The notes under the pieces: model-generated | Seen by the model: the letters and a program-made list of their open reading frames with translations, nothing else | What the model was told of the DNA's origin: nothing | Database searches by the model: none | Made by a program: the position numbers and the translations under genes | Shown: piece after piece, positions 17,825 through 29,325 of the stretch | Layout: the number at the start of each line of letters is the position of its first letter | How positions within the stretch are numbered: position 1 is the stretch's first letter | NCBI RefSeq assembly: GCF_001654835.1 | Contig: NZ_LXEP01000031.1 | Coordinates: forward strand, 1 to 64,000 | Reading direction: 5' to 3' | Length of the DNA: 64,000 bases | Source of the DNA: Buttiauxella gaviniae ATCC 51604 | GTDB taxonomy: Bacteria > Pseudomonadota > Gammaproteobacteria > Enterobacterales > Enterobacteriaceae

Positions 17825-20235
17825 TTGCCCGCTGGTTCTGGCGTGAATGGCGATCGCCATCGTTATTGATTGTCTGGCTGGCGTTGAGCCTGGCGGTGGC
17901 GTGTGTGCTGGCGTTGGGTAATATCAGCGACCGCATGGAACAAGGGCTAAACCAGCAAAGCCGCGACTTTATGGCGGGTGACCGTGCATTACGCAGCTCG
18001 CGAGAAGTGCCTGAGGAATGGCTGGATCAGGCGAAAAAGGACGGGCTGAAAGTCGGCAAACAACTGACCTTCGCCACCATGACATTTGCCGGAGATACGC
18101 CGCAGCTGGCATCGGTAAAAGCCGTGGATGAGGTTTACCCGATGTACGGCCAGCTCGATACCAACCCGCCTGGGCTAAAACCCGAGCCGGGAAGCGTGCT
18201 GTTGGCACCGCGTTTAATGGCGTTGCTCAATCTTAAAGTGGGGGACTCGCTGGATGTGGGCGACACCACATTACGCATTGCCGGAGAAGTGATTCAGGAG
18301 CCGGACTCGGGTTTTAATCCGTTCCAGATGGCTCCGCGCTTGATGATGAACCTGGCTGATGTGGAAAAAACCGGCGCGGTGCAGCCGGGGAGCCGTATCT
18401 CATGGCGCTACAAATTTGGCGGCACGCCGCAGCAGCTCGATAAATTTGAACAGTATGTGGTGCCAAAACTCAAGCCAGAGCAGCGCTGGTACGGTATGGA
18501 ACAAGATGACGGCGCTCTCGGGAAATCTCTGGAACGCTCGCAACAATTCTTGCTGCTATCAGCTCTCCTGACGCTATTACTGGCAGTCGCAGCCGTTGCG
18601 GTCGCGATGAATCATTACTGCCGCAGCCGTTATGATTTAGTCGCCATCTTGAAAACCCTCGGGGCAGGGCGTGCTGCGCTGCGCAAGCTGATTATCGGCC
18701 AGTGGTTGATGGTGCTGGCGCTAGCGGCAATTACCGGTGGTGCCGCAGGGCTGGTGTTTGAAGCGGTGCTAATGCGCCTGCTTAAGCCTGTATTGCCTGC
18801 CGCCCTTCCTCCAGCCAGCCTCTGGCCGTGGGTGTGGGCTGTCGGTTCAATGGTGGTGATCTCCCTGCTGGTGGGTTTGCGCCCCTATCGGTTACTGCTG
18901 GCAACCCAACCGCTGCGCGTTTTACGCCGTGATGCCGTGGCAAACGTCTGGCCGCTGAAAATCTATCTGCCAGTCATCTTCATCGTTGTTGTCGCACTGC
19001 TGGCCGCATTGATGGGTGGGAGCACGCTTTTGTGGGCGGTGCTGGCAGGTACAGTTGTACTCGCGGCTTTGTGCGGCATTGTTGGCTGGGGTGTACTGAA
19101 ACTGCTGAAGAAGCTGACGCTGAAAAACCTCGCGCTGCGCCTGGCCGTAAATCGCCTTCTGCGCCAGCCATGGGCAACCTTAAGTCAGCTTGCGGCGTTT
19201 TCGCTATCGTTTATGTTACTGGCATTGTTGTTGGTACTGCGTGGCGATTTGCTTGACCGCTGGCAGCAACAGTTACCGCCGGAAAGCCCGAATTATTTCC
19301 TGCTAAACATTGCCACCGAGCAGGTTCAGCCAGTGAAAGAGTTTTTAGCTGAGCATCAGATAATCCCGGAATCGTTCTACCCGATTGTGCGTGTGCGTAT
19401 GACGGCGATAAACGGCAAATCCACCGAGGGTAATCCTGATGAAGCACTTAACCGCGAACTCAATCTGACGTGGCAGAGCCAAAAGCCAACGCATAACCCA
19501 ATACTTGCCGGTTCATGGCCGCCGAAAGCGGGCGAAGTGTCCATGGATGAAGGTGTTGCAAAACGGCTGAAGATTAAACTGGGAGATACCGTCACGTTTA
19601 TGGGCGATACCCAGGATTTCTCGGCGAAAGTTTCAAGCCTGCGTAAAGTTGATTGGGAGAGTCTGCGACCTAATTTCTACTTTATCTTCCCCCCGGGTGC
19701 GCTAGACAACCAGCCGCAAAGCTGGCTGACGAGCTTCCATCTGGATGGGAAAAATGGCGTGTTAACGCAACTTAACCGTGAATTCCCTACCGTCAGTTTG
19801 CTGGATATCGGGGCCATTTTGCGCCAGGTAGGGCAGGTGCTAGAGCAGGTGAGCCGGGCATTGGAAGTGATGGTGGTGCTGGTGACTGCTTGCGGTGTGC
19901 TGTTACTGCTGGCCCAGGTTCAAGTAGGGATGCGCCAACGGCATCAGGAACTGGTGGTATATCGCACTTTGGGTGCAGGGAAGCGCTTGCTGCGCACGAC
20001 TTTATGGTGTGAATTTGCGGTTCTGGGGCTGGTTTCCGGGCTGGTGGCGGCGATTGGTGCTGAAACTGCGCTTGGTCTACTGCAAACCCGCGTATTTGAT
20101 TTCCCATGGGAACCAGACTGGCGGCTGTGGGTAATCCTGCCGTTAACCGGTGCTGTGCTACTTTCTCTGTGTGGCGGCTGGTTGGGGATTCGTTTGCTGA
20201 AAGGTAAAGCGCTATTCCGCCAGTTTGTTGCCTGA
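17821..20235 (+). CDS. ybbP: FtsX/MacB-type ABC permease YbbP
   Basis: An 804-residue inner-membrane protein, the length of E. coli YbbP. It has one N-terminal membrane helix, a large periplasmic domain, an FtsX-type segment of three helices (about 245-370), a second cluster near 390-490, another periplasmic domain, and three final helices. This is the layout of two fused FtsX units. The start ATG at 17821 overlaps the ybbA stop. It forms a mechanotransmission-type ABC system with YbbA; the cargo is unknown. Confidence 0.93.
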   Translation: MIARWFWREWRSPSLLIVWLALSLAVACVLALGNISDRMEQGLNQQSRDFMAGDRALRSSREVPEEWLDQAKKDGLKVGKQLTFATMTFAGDTPQLASVKAVDEVYPMYGQLDTNPPGLKPEPGSVLLAPRLMALLNLKVGDSLDVGDTTLRIAGEVIQEPDSGFNPFQMAPRLMMNLADVEKTGAVQPGSRISWRYKFGGTPQQLDKFEQYVVPKLKPEQRWYGMEQDDGALGKSLERSQQFLLLSALLTLLLAVAAVAVAMNHYCRSRYDLVAILKTLGAGRAALRKLIIGQWLMVLALAAITGGAAGLVFEAVLMRLLKPVLPAALPPASLWPWVWAVGSMVVISLLVGLRPYRLLLATQPLRVLRRDAVANVWPLKIYLPVIFIVVVALLAALMGGSTLLWAVLAGTVVLAALCGIVGWGVLKLLKKLTLKNLALRLAVNRLLRQPWATLSQLAAFSLSFMLLALLLVLRGDLLDRWQQQLPPESPNYFLLNIATEQVQPVKEFLAEHQIIPESFYPIVRVRMTAINGKSTEGNPDEALNRELNLTWQSQKPTHNPILAGSWPPKAGEVSMDEGVAKRLKIKLGDTVTFMGDTQDFSAKVSSLRKVDWESLRPNFYFIFPPGALDNQPQSWLTSFHLDGKNGVLTQLNREFPTVSLLDIGAILRQVGQVLEQVSRALEVMVVLVTACGVLLLLAQVQVGMRQRHQELVVYRTLGAGKRLLRTTLWCEFAVLGLVSGLVAAIGAETALGLLQTRVFDFPWEPDWRLWVILPLTGAVLLSLCGGWLGIRLLKGKALFRQFVA

Positions 20236-20249
20236 TAAGCGTGAAACTT

Positions 20250-20281
20250 ACGGGCTGGCAATCTATTTAACGCCAGCCCGT
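20250..20281. terminator. Hairpin between convergent ybbP and selU
   Basis: A perfect 10-bp stem ACGGGCTGGC / GCCAGCCCGT with a 12-base loop lies in the 56-base gap between two converging genes. It is likely a bidirectional terminator, though T-tracts are poor. Confidence 0.6.
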
Positions 20282-20291
20282 TGAAGGTAAT

Positions 20292-21392
20292 TTACGCTGT
20301 ACGTTCGCGAAGCCAGGCTTCCACCTGTTGGTAGTCGCCACGAAAGACAATATTGTGTGCTTTTTTACTTAGTTGATAACGATACATTGGGTCGTAATAC
20401 TCTTCGAGCAACGGCGAAAGCCAGGCGAGATGCCCTTCTACTGAGCCGGTTTTGCGTTGCTCAACCAATGCTTCATCCAGATATGCGCTGAACTGCGCAA
20501 AGCGTTCCATCCCCAGACGGCGGCGGATAGCGAACAGGCCATGATGCAAATACTCGCCATAGTTCTGCCACGCAGTATCTTCATCGCTCACCGACAAAAA
20601 CGCTTCGCTCATTTGCTGGAAATATTCGGTTTTTAAACGCTCTAAACGCTGCTCGAATGGATCGTCAATCACCACAATCGGTGAGCGTTGCATCTGTTCT
20701 CTGAAGCACTCCGGAATGTGGCGAGAGCCAATCATCCGGCCTTCATCTTCAACAACCCAGGTTACTTGCGCTCCATCACTTTTCTTAAGCAACGTCACCG
20801 CGAGATTATTTTCAAAATTTGCCTGAGAGGGTTGCTCGACAATCGTGCGGCCAAACGACGAACCGCGATGATGCGCCAGCCCCTCAAGATCGACACCCGT
20901 TGGTAACGAGCGAATAAGAATGGTTTTGCCGCCGCCAGTATTACCGCTGACGAGAAGCATCGGCCAGCGAGAACGTGACTCAATCATCTCCATCGCATAA
21001 TGACGCAGTGCTTTGTAACCACCTTCAACCAATGGATAGTCAACGCCCGCTTCACGTAGCCACTGCTGCACAATGTGGGAACGCATGCCACCTCTGGCGC
21101 AACACAGGTATCCTTCTGGATTCTGGCGGCATTGCTCAAGCCACTTCTGCAAACGGGCATCACGGATTTCACCCTGGACAAGCTTATGACCTAATTCCAC
21201 CGCAGCCTGCTGCCCGCGCTGTTTATAGCAAGTGCCGACTTGAGCACGCTCATCATCCGACATCAGCGGGAAACTCAGCGCGGCAGGCATCGCCCCCTGG
21301 CTGAATTCAACCGGAGCGCGTACGTCGATAAGCGGGATATCAGCGCGCAGAAGATGTTCATAATCTTGAGTATCGGGACGAGCGTTTTGCAT
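20292..21392 (-). CDS. selU: tRNA 2-selenouridine synthase (S-geranylation/selenation), SelU
   Basis: A 366-residue enzyme (E. coli 364) that replaces sulfur by selenium in 2-thiouridine at tRNA wobble position 34, through a geranylated intermediate. The N-terminal rhodanese domain (about 1-135) carries the catalytic Cys in YLCCARGG (Cys97/Cys98). The second domain has a P-loop GNTGGGKT (about 150-157). It is flanked by hairpins on both sides, so it is probably monocistronic. selD and selA are not in the window. Confidence 0.93.
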   Translation of the reverse strand: MQNARPDTQDYEHLLRADIPLIDVRAPVEFSQGAMPAALSFPLMSDDERAQVGTCYKQRGQQAAVELGHKLVQGEIRDARLQKWLEQCRQNPEGYLCCARGGMRSHIVQQWLREAGVDYPLVEGGYKALRHYAMEMIESRSRWPMLLVSGNTGGGKTILIRSLPTGVDLEGLAHHRGSSFGRTIVEQPSQANFENNLAVTLLKKSDGAQVTWVVEDEGRMIGSRHIPECFREQMQRSPIVVIDDPFEQRLERLKTEYFQQMSEAFLSVSDEDTAWQNYGEYLHHGLFAIRRRLGMERFAQFSAYLDEALVEQRKTGSVEGHLAWLSPLLEEYYDPMYRYQLSKKAHNIVFRGDYQQVEAWLRERTA

Positions 21393-21478
21393 AGATAAAC
21401 CTTAAAGCGAGTGAGGCGGAATTGTGCGCTTTTGCATGCAAAAAAGAAAGGAAGGGGGGAGTTGGCCTGAATGGAAGG

Positions 21479-21505
21479 GCGGGCAAGCGCTTAGCGCTAC
21501 CCGCC
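21479..21505 (-). terminator. Hairpin after purK
   Basis: The sequence GCGGGCAAGCGCTTAGCGCT followed by ACCCGC folds into GCGGG/CCCGC and AGCGC/GCGCT arms with a small internal loop, 8 bases past the purK stop. There is no clear T-tract. Confidence 0.45.
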
Positions 21506-21512
21506 GTTATGG

Positions 21513-22583
21513 CTACTTAACGAATTTGTGCTGCGCCCAGGCAATACCACTGGCGTATTCCGCTGGCAACAATGGCACGATGGCTTCGAGAGTTGCACTC
21601 AGTCTATCGGTATCGCTGTCATTCAGATTGAGATGACCGACTTTGCGGCCCTCACGTACCTCTTTATCGTACCAATGCAAATGTACCAGTGGGAGTTTCA
21701 GCCAGTCGTAATTTAAATCGGTGCCGATAAGGTTAATCATGACCGACGGCGAATTAACGACAGGCTGTGGCAAAGGCAGGTCAACAATGGCGCGCAGATG
21801 CAGTTCAAACTGGCTGATGGATGCGCCATTTTGCGTCCAGTGCCCGCTGTTGTGTACGCGTGGGGCTAGTTCGTTAATCAGCAACCCGGCTGGCGTGATA
21901 AAGCACTCCATCGCCATGACACCAACATAGTTCAGCTCATGCATGATGGCAGAAAGCATCGCTTCAGCTTGCTGTTGTTGCTCAATATTAGCCTGCGGGA
22001 AAACAACGCTGGTGCGCAGAATACCGTCCTGATGCAGGTTGTGCGTCAGCGGGTAAAACACGGTTGTACCGTCGTGACCACGCGCGCCAACCAGCGACAC
22101 TTCGCCCGAGAAGTTAATGCCTTGCTCAACAATACATTCACCGTAGCAATCGTCCGGCAGTTGCGCGGTTTCATCACTGCGCAAACGCCACTGCCCGCGT
22201 CCGTCATAACCGCCAACGCGGCGTTTCACAATGGCTAACTCGCCGAGGCTTTCAAAAACACCCGCCCATTCATCACGGTTCGCGAGCAGTTGCCACGGTG
22301 CGGTTGCCAGTTCGAGCTTATCGAACAGCTGTTTTTGCGTCAGACGGTCAGCGATGATTGGGAACACATCGCGGTTCACAAACGCATTGTGGCGAGCCAG
22401 TTCACGGGTGAGTGCGGTTTCTGGCCAGCGTTCAATTTCTGCGGTGATGACGCTTTGCGCAAATGGCACGGCTTCAGGTTCTGCATCAAGGCCAACCGGG
22501 TAAACCGCGATGCCCAGCGGTTCGCCTGCCTGGCGCAGCATTCTGCCTAACTGGCCGTTACCCAGCACGCAAACGCGTTTCAT
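21513..22583 (-). CDS. purK: N5-carboxyaminoimidazole ribonucleotide synthase PurK
   Basis: A 356-residue ATP-grasp enzyme (E. coli 355) that makes N5-CAIR from AIR, ATP and bicarbonate in de novo purine synthesis. It shows the N-terminal nucleotide fold ([17 protein letters not shown]), the ATP-grasp core ([16 protein letters not shown]) and ECFI...[13 protein letters not shown]. It overlaps purE by 4 bases (22580-22583), so translation is coupled, and PurE uses its product. Confidence 0.95.
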   Translation of the reverse strand: MKRVCVLGNGQLGRMLRQAGEPLGIAVYPVGLDAEPEAVPFAQSVITAEIERWPETALTRELARHNAFVNRDVFPIIADRLTQKQLFDKLELATAPWQLLANRDEWAGVFESLGELAIVKRRVGGYDGRGQWRLRSDETAQLPDDCYGECIVEQGINFSGEVSLVGARGHDGTTVFYPLTHNLHQDGILRTSVVFPQANIEQQQQAEAMLSAIMHELNYVGVMAMECFITPAGLLINELAPRVHNSGHWTQNGASISQFELHLRAIVDLPLPQPVVNSPSVMINLIGTDLNYDWLKLPLVHLHWYDKEVREGRKVGHLNLNDSDTDRLSATLEAIVPLLPAEYASGIAWAQHKFVK

Positions 22584-23089
22584 GCTTCACCCCGTGGATC
22601 GGGGTTGTCCAGCACTTCATCGGTCTGGCTTTGACGCCACGCTTCAAGGCGCATAGTGAGTTCTTTATCGTGCAGCGCAAGGATTTGTGCCGCCAGCAAG
22701 GCCGCGTTGGCCGCACCCGCTTTGCCGATTGCCAGAGTGCCAACCGGAATACCACGTGGCATTTGTACAATGGAATAGAGACTGTCTACGCCGCTTAATG
22801 CCGCGCTTTGGACTGGCACACCCAGCACTGGAACCAGCGTCTTTGCCGCGATCATACCTGGCAAATGCGCCGCACCACCCGCGCCCGCAATAATAACCTG
22901 ATAACCGTTACCGCTTGCTTGTTCGGCAAAGCTGAAAAGTTTATCGGGAGTGCGGTGTGCGGAAACCACTTCAACATGGTGTGGGACATCAAGGGCGGTG
23001 AGGATTTCTGCGGCAAACAGCATGGTAGCCCAGTCACTTTTGGAACCCATGACAATGGCGATACGCGCTGGGGTCTGGTTGGAGGACAT
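22580..23089 (-). CDS. purE: N5-CAIR mutase PurE
   Basis: A 169-residue class I mutase, the same length as in E. coli, converting N5-CAIR to CAIR. It contains the diagnostic MGSKSDW, SAHRTPD and [11 protein letters not shown] motifs. The frame is open 14 codons further upstream, but MSSNQTP matches the known start. A PUR box lies 90-105 bases upstream, so PurR repression of purEK is expected. Confidence 0.95.
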   Translation of the reverse strand: MSSNQTPARIAIVMGSKSDWATMLFAAEILTALDVPHHVEVVSAHRTPDKLFSFAEQASGNGYQVIIAGAGGAAHLPGMIAAKTLVPVLGVPVQSAALSGVDSLYSIVQMPRGIPVGTLAIGKAGAANAALLAAQILALHDKELTMRLEAWRQSQTDEVLDNPDPRGEA

Positions 23090-23178
23090 GCGTCTCAAAA
23101 CTCCTGTGGGTGTGCAAACATCACCGAACATGGCTCGGTCGGTCAGAAGGGCTCAGAGAATAGCATGAACATAGAGCA

Positions 23179-23194
23179 AGGAAAACGGTTGCGT
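23179..23194 (-). promoter_or_regulatory. PUR box (PurR operator) of purEK
   Basis: Read on the minus strand it is ACGCAACCGTTTTCCT. It matches the PurR consensus ACGCAAACGTTTTCNT at nearly every position and has the form known at E. coli purE. Confidence 0.85.
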
Positions 23195-23227
23195 AGCTAA
23201 CAAGGCAGCAAAAAAACGCGATTTTGT

Positions 23228-23950
23228 TTAAAAAGAGAAGGGGATGAGTTCGACGTCTTCGGCAGTGACTTTAATCATCGACCCTTCGCTATGCCAGGCG
23301 CCAAGTACGCAACGAAATGCGGGCTTGCCGTTAGCTGAAAGCGAGTGAATTTCTGGGCGATGCGTATGGCCGTGGATCATCCACTGTACCTGATGGCGGG
23401 TGAGCGCGCGGGTCACGGTGTGTTGATTTACATCCATAATCGCCATTGATTTGCTGCTGTTCGAGGCTTTGCTGCCGGCGCGCATTTTGGCGGCGACGCG
23501 TTTACGAATAAACAGCGGCAGGGCGAGGAACAAACATTGTAGCCAGGGTCGGTGGACTTTCTTGCGGAACGCCTGATAACCGTGGTCGTCAGTGCAAAGG
23601 GTATCGCCATGCAGGATCAGCATTTTGCGGCCATACAGGTCGAGCGTTTTTTCTTCCGGCAATAAAGTCATGCCGCTAAGACGGGCAAAACGTTTGCCGA
23701 GCAGGAAATCGCGGTTGCCATGAATAAAGAAGCAGGGCACGCCGGAATCAACCAGATCTTTAATGGCTAAAGCAATTTGGCGGTGCAGCGGTTCAGGATC
23801 ATCATCGCCAATCCAGGCTTCAAACAGATCGCCAAGGATGTAGAGCGCATCAGCTTCCCGAGCGGTGCCCGCCAGAAAACGCAGAAAACCGGCGGTAATC
23901 GCCGGTTCTTCTGAACACAGATGTAAATCTGCGATAAACAGCGTCGCCAT
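23228..23950 (-). CDS. lpxH: UDP-2,3-diacylglucosamine diphosphatase LpxH
   Basis: A 240-residue peripheral inner-membrane Mn-dependent hydrolase, identical in length to E. coli LpxH, making lipid X from UDP-2,3-diacylglucosamine in lipid A synthesis. All calcineurin-type metal motifs are present: [23 protein letters not shown] and HGHTHRP. It follows ppiB by 7 bases and is probably co-transcribed with it. Confidence 0.95.
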   Translation of the reverse strand: MATLFIADLHLCSEEPAITAGFLRFLAGTAREADALYILGDLFEAWIGDDDPEPLHRQIALAIKDLVDSGVPCFFIHGNRDFLLGKRFARLSGMTLLPEEKTLDLYGRKMLILHGDTLCTDDHGYQAFRKKVHRPWLQCLFLALPLFIRKRVAAKMRAGSKASNSSKSMAIMDVNQHTVTRALTRHQVQWMIHGHTHRPEIHSLSANGKPAFRCVLGAWHSEGSMIKVTAEDVELIPFSF

Positions 23951-23957
23951 GGGCGAA

Positions 23958-24452
23958 TTATTCGCTGACGGTTACGCTTGTGATAACCACGTCTTCTTTA
24001 GGAACGTCCTGGTGCATACCGCTGCGGCCAGTGGACACGCCTTTGATTTTCTCAACAACGTCCATGCCTTCAACTACTTCAGCAAACACGCAGTAACCCC
24101 AACCTTGCATGCTTTCGCTGCTGAAGTTCAGGAAATCGTTGTCAGCCACGTTAATAAAGAACTGGGAACTTGCAGAATGTGGCGCCTGGGTACGAGCCAT
24201 TGCCAGCGTACCTTTCGTGTTTTTCAGGCCGTTATTCGCTTCGTTCTGGATGGTGTCTTTGGTGTCTTTTTGCTTCATACCCGGTTCAAAACCGCCGCCC
24301 TGGATCATGAAACCATTGATCACACGGTGGAAAATGGTGTTCGCGTAGAAACCTTCGCGGCAGTACTCGAGGAAGTTTTTAACAGTTTCAGGCGCTTTAT
24401 CATCAAAAGTTTTGATTACGATATCGCCGTGATTAGTATGAAAAGTAACCAT
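23958..24452 (-). CDS. ppiB: Cytoplasmic peptidyl-prolyl isomerase PpiB (cyclophilin)
   Basis: A 164-residue cyclophilin without signal peptide, the length of E. coli PpiB. It has the catalytic core [13 protein letters not shown] and the QFFIN block. The start at MVTFHTNHG (24452) is favoured over an upstream ATG three codons earlier. It is likely the first gene of a ppiB-lpxH unit, divergent from cysS. Confidence 0.95.
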   Translation of the reverse strand: MVTFHTNHGDIVIKTFDDKAPETVKNFLEYCREGFYANTIFHRVINGFMIQGGGFEPGMKQKDTKDTIQNEANNGLKNTKGTLAMARTQAPHSASSQFFINVADNDFLNFSSESMQGWGYCVFAEVVEGMDVVEKIKGVSTGRSGMHQDVPKEDVVITSVTVSE

Positions 24453-24628
24453 GCTGTGCATCCTATATTAGTCAGACAGTGTTCGGGCAGACGGTGCCGC
24501 GACACAAGGTGGTTGTTATAGCATAACTGCACATGATCATCACCTTGCAAAGCGTGCTGCTTCCGTGTGAAATTTTGATGTAACATATAGCCTAATTTTG
24601 AAATCACACGCTTACATGGAATCCCCTG

Positions 24629-26017
24629 ATGTTAAAAATCTTCAATACAATGAGTCGCCAAAAAGAGGAATTCAAACCTATTCATGCCGGAGAAGTTGGC
24701 ATGTACGTGTGTGGTATCACCGTTTACGATCTGTGTCATATCGGCCATGGCCGTACTTTTGTCGCTTTCGATGTGGTCGCGCGTTACCTGCGCTTTATCG
24801 GCTATAAGCTGAAGTATGTGCGCAACATTACCGACATCGACGATAAAATCATCAAACGCGCCAATGAAAACGGCGAAGATTTTGTTGCGCTCGTAGACCG
24901 CATGGTTGCCGAAATGCACACCGATTTCGACGCGCTGAATATTTTGCGCCCGGACAGTGAGCCACGCGCCACCAAACATATTCCGGACATCATCGAAATT
25001 GTTGAACAGCTTATCGCGCGCAATCACGCCTATGTTGCCAGCAATGGTGATGTGATGTTCTCGGTAGAAAGTGATGCCGATTACGGCAAACTTTCCCGCC
25101 AGGATCTGGAACAACTGCAAGCCGGTGCCCGTGTTGAAGTCGAAGCAAACGTTAAGCGCAACCCGATGGATTTCGTGCTGTGGAAAATGTCGAAACCAGG
25201 CGAGCCAAGCTGGTCATCCCCGTGGGGCGAAGGTCGTCCAGGCTGGCACATCGAATGTTCTGCAATGAACTGCAAACAGCTCGGTAACCATTTTGATATT
25301 CATGGTGGCGGTTCGGACTTGATGTTCCCGCACCACGAAAACGAAATCGCCCAGTCAACCTGTGCGCACGGCGGCGAATACGTTAACACCTGGATGCACT
25401 CCGGAATGGTGATGGTTGACCGTGAGAAAATGTCCAAATCACTGGGCAACTTCTTCACCGTGCGCGACGTGCTTAAGTATTACGACGCCGAAACCATTCG
25501 CTACTTCCTGATGTCTGGCCATTATCGTAGCCAGTTGAACTACAGTGAAGAGAACCTGAAACAGGCGCGTACCTCGCTTGAGCGTTTGTACACCGCATTG
25601 CGTGGTACAGACGGTAGCGTTCAGCCTGCGGGTGGCGAGGCGTTTGAAGCGCGTTTCCGTGAAGCGATGGACGATGATTTCAATACGCCGGAAGCTTACT
25701 CTGTACTGTTTGATATGGCGCGTGAAGTTAACCGCCTGAAAACTGAAGATTTGGCAGCAGCAAATGGCCTGGCTGCGGCATTGCGCCAACTTTCTGGCGT
25801 GCTGGGTTTACTGGAGCAAGATCCAGAAGCCTTCCTGCAAGGTGGTGCGCAGTCTGACGACGGCGAAGTGGCTGAGATCGAAGCGCTAATCAAACAGCGT
25901 AATGATGCCCGTCAATCAAAAGACTGGGCGCTGGCGGACAAGGCTCGTGACCGCTTGAATGAAATGGGAATTGTGCTGGAAGATGGCCCACAAGGGACAA
26001 CCTGGCGCAGAAAGTAA
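24629..26017 (+). CDS. cysS: Cysteine-tRNA ligase CysS
   Basis: A 462-residue class I aminoacyl-tRNA synthetase (E. coli 461) charging tRNA-Cys. It shows the HIGH motif in CHIGHGRTF, zinc-binding Cys/His residues ([21 protein letters not shown]), the KMSKSLGN signature near residue 266, and the C-terminal DALR and anticodon-binding domains. It is monocistronic, ending at a strong terminator. Synteny with E. coli (next ybcI/ybcJ/folD) stops here. Confidence 0.97.
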   Translation: MLKIFNTMSRQKEEFKPIHAGEVGMYVCGITVYDLCHIGHGRTFVAFDVVARYLRFIGYKLKYVRNITDIDDKIIKRANENGEDFVALVDRMVAEMHTDFDALNILRPDSEPRATKHIPDIIEIVEQLIARNHAYVASNGDVMFSVESDADYGKLSRQDLEQLQAGARVEVEANVKRNPMDFVLWKMSKPGEPSWSSPWGEGRPGWHIECSAMNCKQLGNHFDIHGGGSDLMFPHHENEIAQSTCAHGGEYVNTWMHSGMVMVDREKMSKSLGNFFTVRDVLKYYDAETIRYFLMSGHYRSQLNYSEENLKQARTSLERLYTALRGTDGSVQPAGGEAFEARFREAMDDDFNTPEAYSVLFDMAREVNRLKTEDLAAANGLAAALRQLSGVLGLLEQDPEAFLQGGAQSDDGEVAEIEALIKQRNDARQSKDWALADKARDRLNEMGIVLEDGPQGTTWRRK

Positions 26018-26040
26018 TCGTTATTTAATCACTCATTCAG

Positions 26041-26064
26041 AAAGCGGCTTAGGCCGCTTTTTTT
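26041..26064 (+). terminator. Intrinsic terminator of cysS
   Basis: AAAGCGGC TTAG GCCGCTTT forms a perfect 8-bp stem with a 4-base loop followed by a run of seven T, 23 bases after the stop. Confidence 0.9.
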
Positions 26065-26107
26065 ATCAGCCATGATATTGGTGATAAGAATTAAAAAAGG
26101 TTAACTC

Positions 26108-26770
26108 ATGGTTAGCGAAAATGATTTTAGCAACGACTCCGCTTCCCCATCTTTCTATCCGCCGAGGCCATTGGCGGAGATAGACATGTTGCACAAGCTC
26201 CTTTGCCCGCTTGGCACCCTGCGCACTTTTAAAGCTAAAGAAGAACTTAACGCGGTTCACGACGATGAAAAATACCTCTATTTATTCCCCACTGGGCATT
26301 TCACTTTTATTCGTGCAATTGATGACCTCGTCCTTTCCTCAGTGCGAGGCAGAATGATATTTGGTCTGGCTGAGTGTTTGCGCCCCCGTGGTGGCTGGTT
26401 TCTTAAAGTTGAGGAAGATTGCAAGGGTTATGTCGTGCCTTATGAGCTGGCAAAAAAAGTGATCACTGAAAAGCAGTTATGGGAGACGGTAGCCAGCTTT
26501 CTCGCCTGGTCATTGCAGATTTATTCACTGCGTGAAGAGCACCTGGTCGGCGTAACGGCTTATGTCATGGTGCGCAATAAACTGCTCGAGCTGTATTCAC
26601 AAGCTCCCGATTTACGCAGTGACATCAATGCAGCAGATTTTATTCAGGAGCGTACGCAACTGGCGCGCAGCACGATTATGGCGATTTTCGGGGAGTTACG
26701 TCGTGGTGATTACATTGAGATTAAGCGTGGGAAACTGGTAGCGATTCGGCATTTGCCGAAGGAGTATTAG
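26108..26770 (+). CDS. IprA/YaiV-like winged-helix transcription regulator
   Basis: A 220-residue protein. The N-terminal half looks like a degenerate cyclic-nucleotide-fold domain (YLYLFPTGHFTFIRAIDDLVL, MIFGLAEC). The C-terminal part is a helix-turn-helix (FIQERTQLARSTIMAIFGEL) with a wing ending GKLVAIRHLPKEY. That end closely matches the end of E. coli YaiV/IprA (GKLISINRLPSEY); IprA is linked to peroxide resistance. It is not an orthologue by position. It converges on torZ across a bidirectional terminator and its targets are unknown. Confidence 0.75.
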   Translation: MVSENDFSNDSASPSFYPPRPLAEIDMLHKLLCPLGTLRTFKAKEELNAVHDDEKYLYLFPTGHFTFIRAIDDLVLSSVRGRMIFGLAECLRPRGGWFLKVEEDCKGYVVPYELAKKVITEKQLWETVASFLAWSLQIYSLREEHLVGVTAYVMVRNKLLELYSQAPDLRSDINAADFIQERTQLARSTIMAIFGELRRGDYIEIKRGKLVAIRHLPKEY

Positions 26771-26803
26771 TAAGACTGGGTCGCAAGAATACGTAAGTGA
26801 AAA

Positions 26804-26835
26804 TAAACCCCTAAGGCTATTACCGAAGGGGTTTA
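26804..26835. terminator. Bidirectional terminator between regulator and torZ
   Basis: TAAACCCCT / AGGGGTTTA is a perfect 9-bp stem with a 14-base loop, placed between two convergent genes. Confidence 0.75.
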
Positions 26836-26845
26836 CTGTCTTATG

Positions 26846-29287
26846 TTACGCTCCGACAGGAGGCGTAAATGCACTAAGTGTTAACTCCGCTCCTGAATAC
26901 TTCTCTAGTTTCACCAATGACGTATTTGCAGAGCAGCCATTTGCCAGGCGTGATGTTGGAATATCTTTGGTCAGCACGTTAGCGCTACCGTTCTTGCAAA
27001 TACCGGTTGCTGGATCAAGATCCGGCCAGGCCCCTTCGTGAATGCAGACTACTCCGAGTTTGATCCCATCAGTAACCACAACGCCCGCTAAAACCTGGCC
27101 ACGATCGTTCCACACTCGTACCGTATCCCCATTCTTAACACCGCGTTTTGCAGCATCATCAGAATGGATATAGACAGGTTCGCGGTTCGCTACGGCATAC
27201 TTGTTACGCAATTCGGCATAATTAAGCTGACTATGCAGACGGTGAGCCGGGTGCGCGGTTAAAAGTTGCAGCTGACCCGGTTGAGCGTTGCCTGCCCATT
27301 CATCTGGTTCAAGCCAGGTCGGGTGCGCCGGGCAATCTTTATAGCCAAACTCTTCGATAGTTTTTGAGTGGATCTCTATTTTTCCGCTCGGTGTACCTAG
27401 TGGGTTCATCACCGGGTCTTTGCGGAAATCCGCATAGCGTACGAAGGTTTCATTTTTCGGGTTTTTACGCATTTCGATAAGCTTGTTTGCCTGCCAGAAA
27501 GCAGAGAATTGCGGCATATTGACGCGCTGTGCACGGGCTCCTTTCTGCGCGGCATCGTAGAACTCGCGCAGCCAGGCCATTTCGTCTTTCCCTTCGGTGT
27601 AAACGGCTTTTCCTCCTGCTTTGAGCAGTTCTGCCAGATCGGCAAATACGTCAAAGTCATTACGCGCTTCAAACTGTGGTGCAATGGCCTGCTTCATCGG
27701 CACCAGGTGTTGGTTGCTATAGTCGCCGGTCATGGTCAGATCGTTGCGTTCAAAGGAGGTCGTTATCGGCAGCACGATATCCGCGTGTTTTGCAGCAGCT
27801 GTCCAGTAGCATTCAGAAATAACCACCAGCTCTGGCTTCTGCCAGGCGGCAATAAGCCTGTTGGTATCCTGGTGATGGGTGAAGTTACCGCCGCCTGCCC
27901 ACCAGATCATTTTGATATCAGGGAAGGTTTGTTCCTTACCGTTGTGTTGGTATTTAACGCCAGGGTTCTCCAATGCTTCGACAATACGCGCCACCGGAAT
28001 ATTAGTGACAGCATCGGATGTAGCCCAGTCATTCCCAGCTGAAGAGTTGCCTGCAATGGTTGCAGAAATTGCCGTGAGTACGCCGCCACTACGCGTTGGG
28101 TTACCACCATTTGAATAGTGATAGGAGAAGCCGAAACCACCACCCTCACTGCCAATTTGCCCAAGCATTGCTGCGAGTGTCACCAGCATCCAGTGGCGCT
28201 GTTCGCCATACTGCTGACGCTGGATACCCCATCCAGCCATAAGCATGGTTTTATTTTTGGCGAATATCTCAGCCAGCAGCGTGATTTGTTTGGCAGGAAC
28301 CCCGCATATTTTTTCAGCCCAGGCGGCGTTTTTAGGCGTTTTGTCAGCACTACCAAGAAGGTAGGACTCAAACTCCGCGTATCCGGTGGTGTATTTCTCG
28401 ATAAAGGCCTTATCGTGCAGGTTTGCTTCAACCAGCGTATGGGCAATCCCCAACATCAGTGCAACGTCAGTACCTATGTTGGGAGCAATCCACTGAACTT
28501 TATCACCAAAGAAACCGATGGTTTCTGAACGCATAGGATCGATGGCAATCACCGTTTTGCCAGAAGCTTTCAACTGATTGAAATATTCCAGGCCTTGTTC
28601 ATCGGTACTGCTCCAGGCAATTTTCAGCGTATTTAGCGGGTTCATTCCCCACAGAACAACGACCTGGCTATTTTTAAGGATCATGGGCCAGACGGTTTGC
28701 TGTTCGTAAACCTCAACGGAACCGACAACGTGCGGCAGAATCACTTGGGCAGCACCGGTGGAATAATCCCCAGTGTGACCAGCGTAACCACCAGCCATAC
28801 TCATATAACGTTGTAATAGTGTTTGTGCTTTATGCAGCACTCCGCTGGAGCGCCAGCCATAAGAGCCCGCAAAGATAGATGCCGGGCCATGAGTGGTACG
28901 AATACGAGCATGCTGTTCGTGAATGAGCTTTAGCGCGTCATCCCAGGAGACGCGGACAAACTCATCTTTACCGCGTTTTCCATCTGCTGTTCCTGGTGCG
29001 GCGAGATAACTTTTACGTACCATAGGGTACTTAATTCGACAGGCGGTATGAGCTTGATCAGGTGCGCTGCTCTGTAGTGAGTTCTCGATGGTTTTAGCCA
29101 GAACGCCTTTCGAAGAGACTATCTTCCCATCTTTCACTTCAACTTCAATTGCTCCCCAGCGAGCTGCGGTAAGTACTGTACCTGCGGGTGTTTCAGCCCA
29201 TGCAGGAAGCGGGATTGCTGAGGACACCACCATGGCGCCCGCGGTACCGCCTGCCGTTTTCAAAAAACTACGTCGTGTTAACTTCAT
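26846..29287 (-). CDS. torZ: Periplasmic TMAO/biotin-sulfoxide reductase TorZ
   Basis: An 813-residue molybdopterin (bis-MGD) terminal reductase for N- and S-oxides in anaerobic respiration. It has a Tat signal ([11 protein letters not shown], cleavage after AWA), the family blocks [23 protein letters not shown] with the Mo-binding Ser, GDYSTGAAQ, and the C-terminal MGD-binding [12 protein letters not shown]. The short signal and length match TorZ (809) rather than TorA (848). The second of two adjacent ATGs is chosen because it sits 6 bases after GGAG and matches the E. coli start. It is downstream of torY by 38 bases, in one operon. Confidence 0.92.
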   Translation of the reverse strand: MKLTRRSFLKTAGGTAGAMVVSSAIPLPAWAETPAGTVLTAARWGAIEVEVKDGKIVSSKGVLAKTIENSLQSSAPDQAHTACRIKYPMVRKSYLAAPGTADGKRGKDEFVRVSWDDALKLIHEQHARIRTTHGPASIFAGSYGWRSSGVLHKAQTLLQRYMSMAGGYAGHTGDYSTGAAQVILPHVVGSVEVYEQQTVWPMILKNSQVVVLWGMNPLNTLKIAWSSTDEQGLEYFNQLKASGKTVIAIDPMRSETIGFFGDKVQWIAPNIGTDVALMLGIAHTLVEANLHDKAFIEKYTTGYAEFESYLLGSADKTPKNAAWAEKICGVPAKQITLLAEIFAKNKTMLMAGWGIQRQQYGEQRHWMLVTLAAMLGQIGSEGGGFGFSYHYSNGGNPTRSGGVLTAISATIAGNSSAGNDWATSDAVTNIPVARIVEALENPGVKYQHNGKEQTFPDIKMIWWAGGGNFTHHQDTNRLIAAWQKPELVVISECYWTAAAKHADIVLPITTSFERNDLTMTGDYSNQHLVPMKQAIAPQFEARNDFDVFADLAELLKAGGKAVYTEGKDEMAWLREFYDAAQKGARAQRVNMPQFSAFWQANKLIEMRKNPKNETFVRYADFRKDPVMNPLGTPSGKIEIHSKTIEEFGYKDCPAHPTWLEPDEWAGNAQPGQLQLLTAHPAHRLHSQLNYAELRNKYAVANREPVYIHSDDAAKRGVKNGDTVRVWNDRGQVLAGVVVTDGIKLGVVCIHEGAWPDLDPATGICKNGSANVLTKDIPTSRLANGCSANTSLVKLEKYSGAELTLSAFTPPVGA

Positions 29288-29325
29288 CATTCTCTCCTTA
29301 AATGAACATGGCTATGACGTACGGC

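Noticed and set aside
23865-24521. A 218-codon plus-strand frame across lpxH and ppiB.
   Set aside because: It is antisense to two firmly identified genes and has no family resemblance.
26846-29287. Assignment as torA.
   Set aside because: The short Tat signal, the length of 813 residues and the direct link to a five-heme TorY-like gene, with no torD or torR/torS, fit torZ better.
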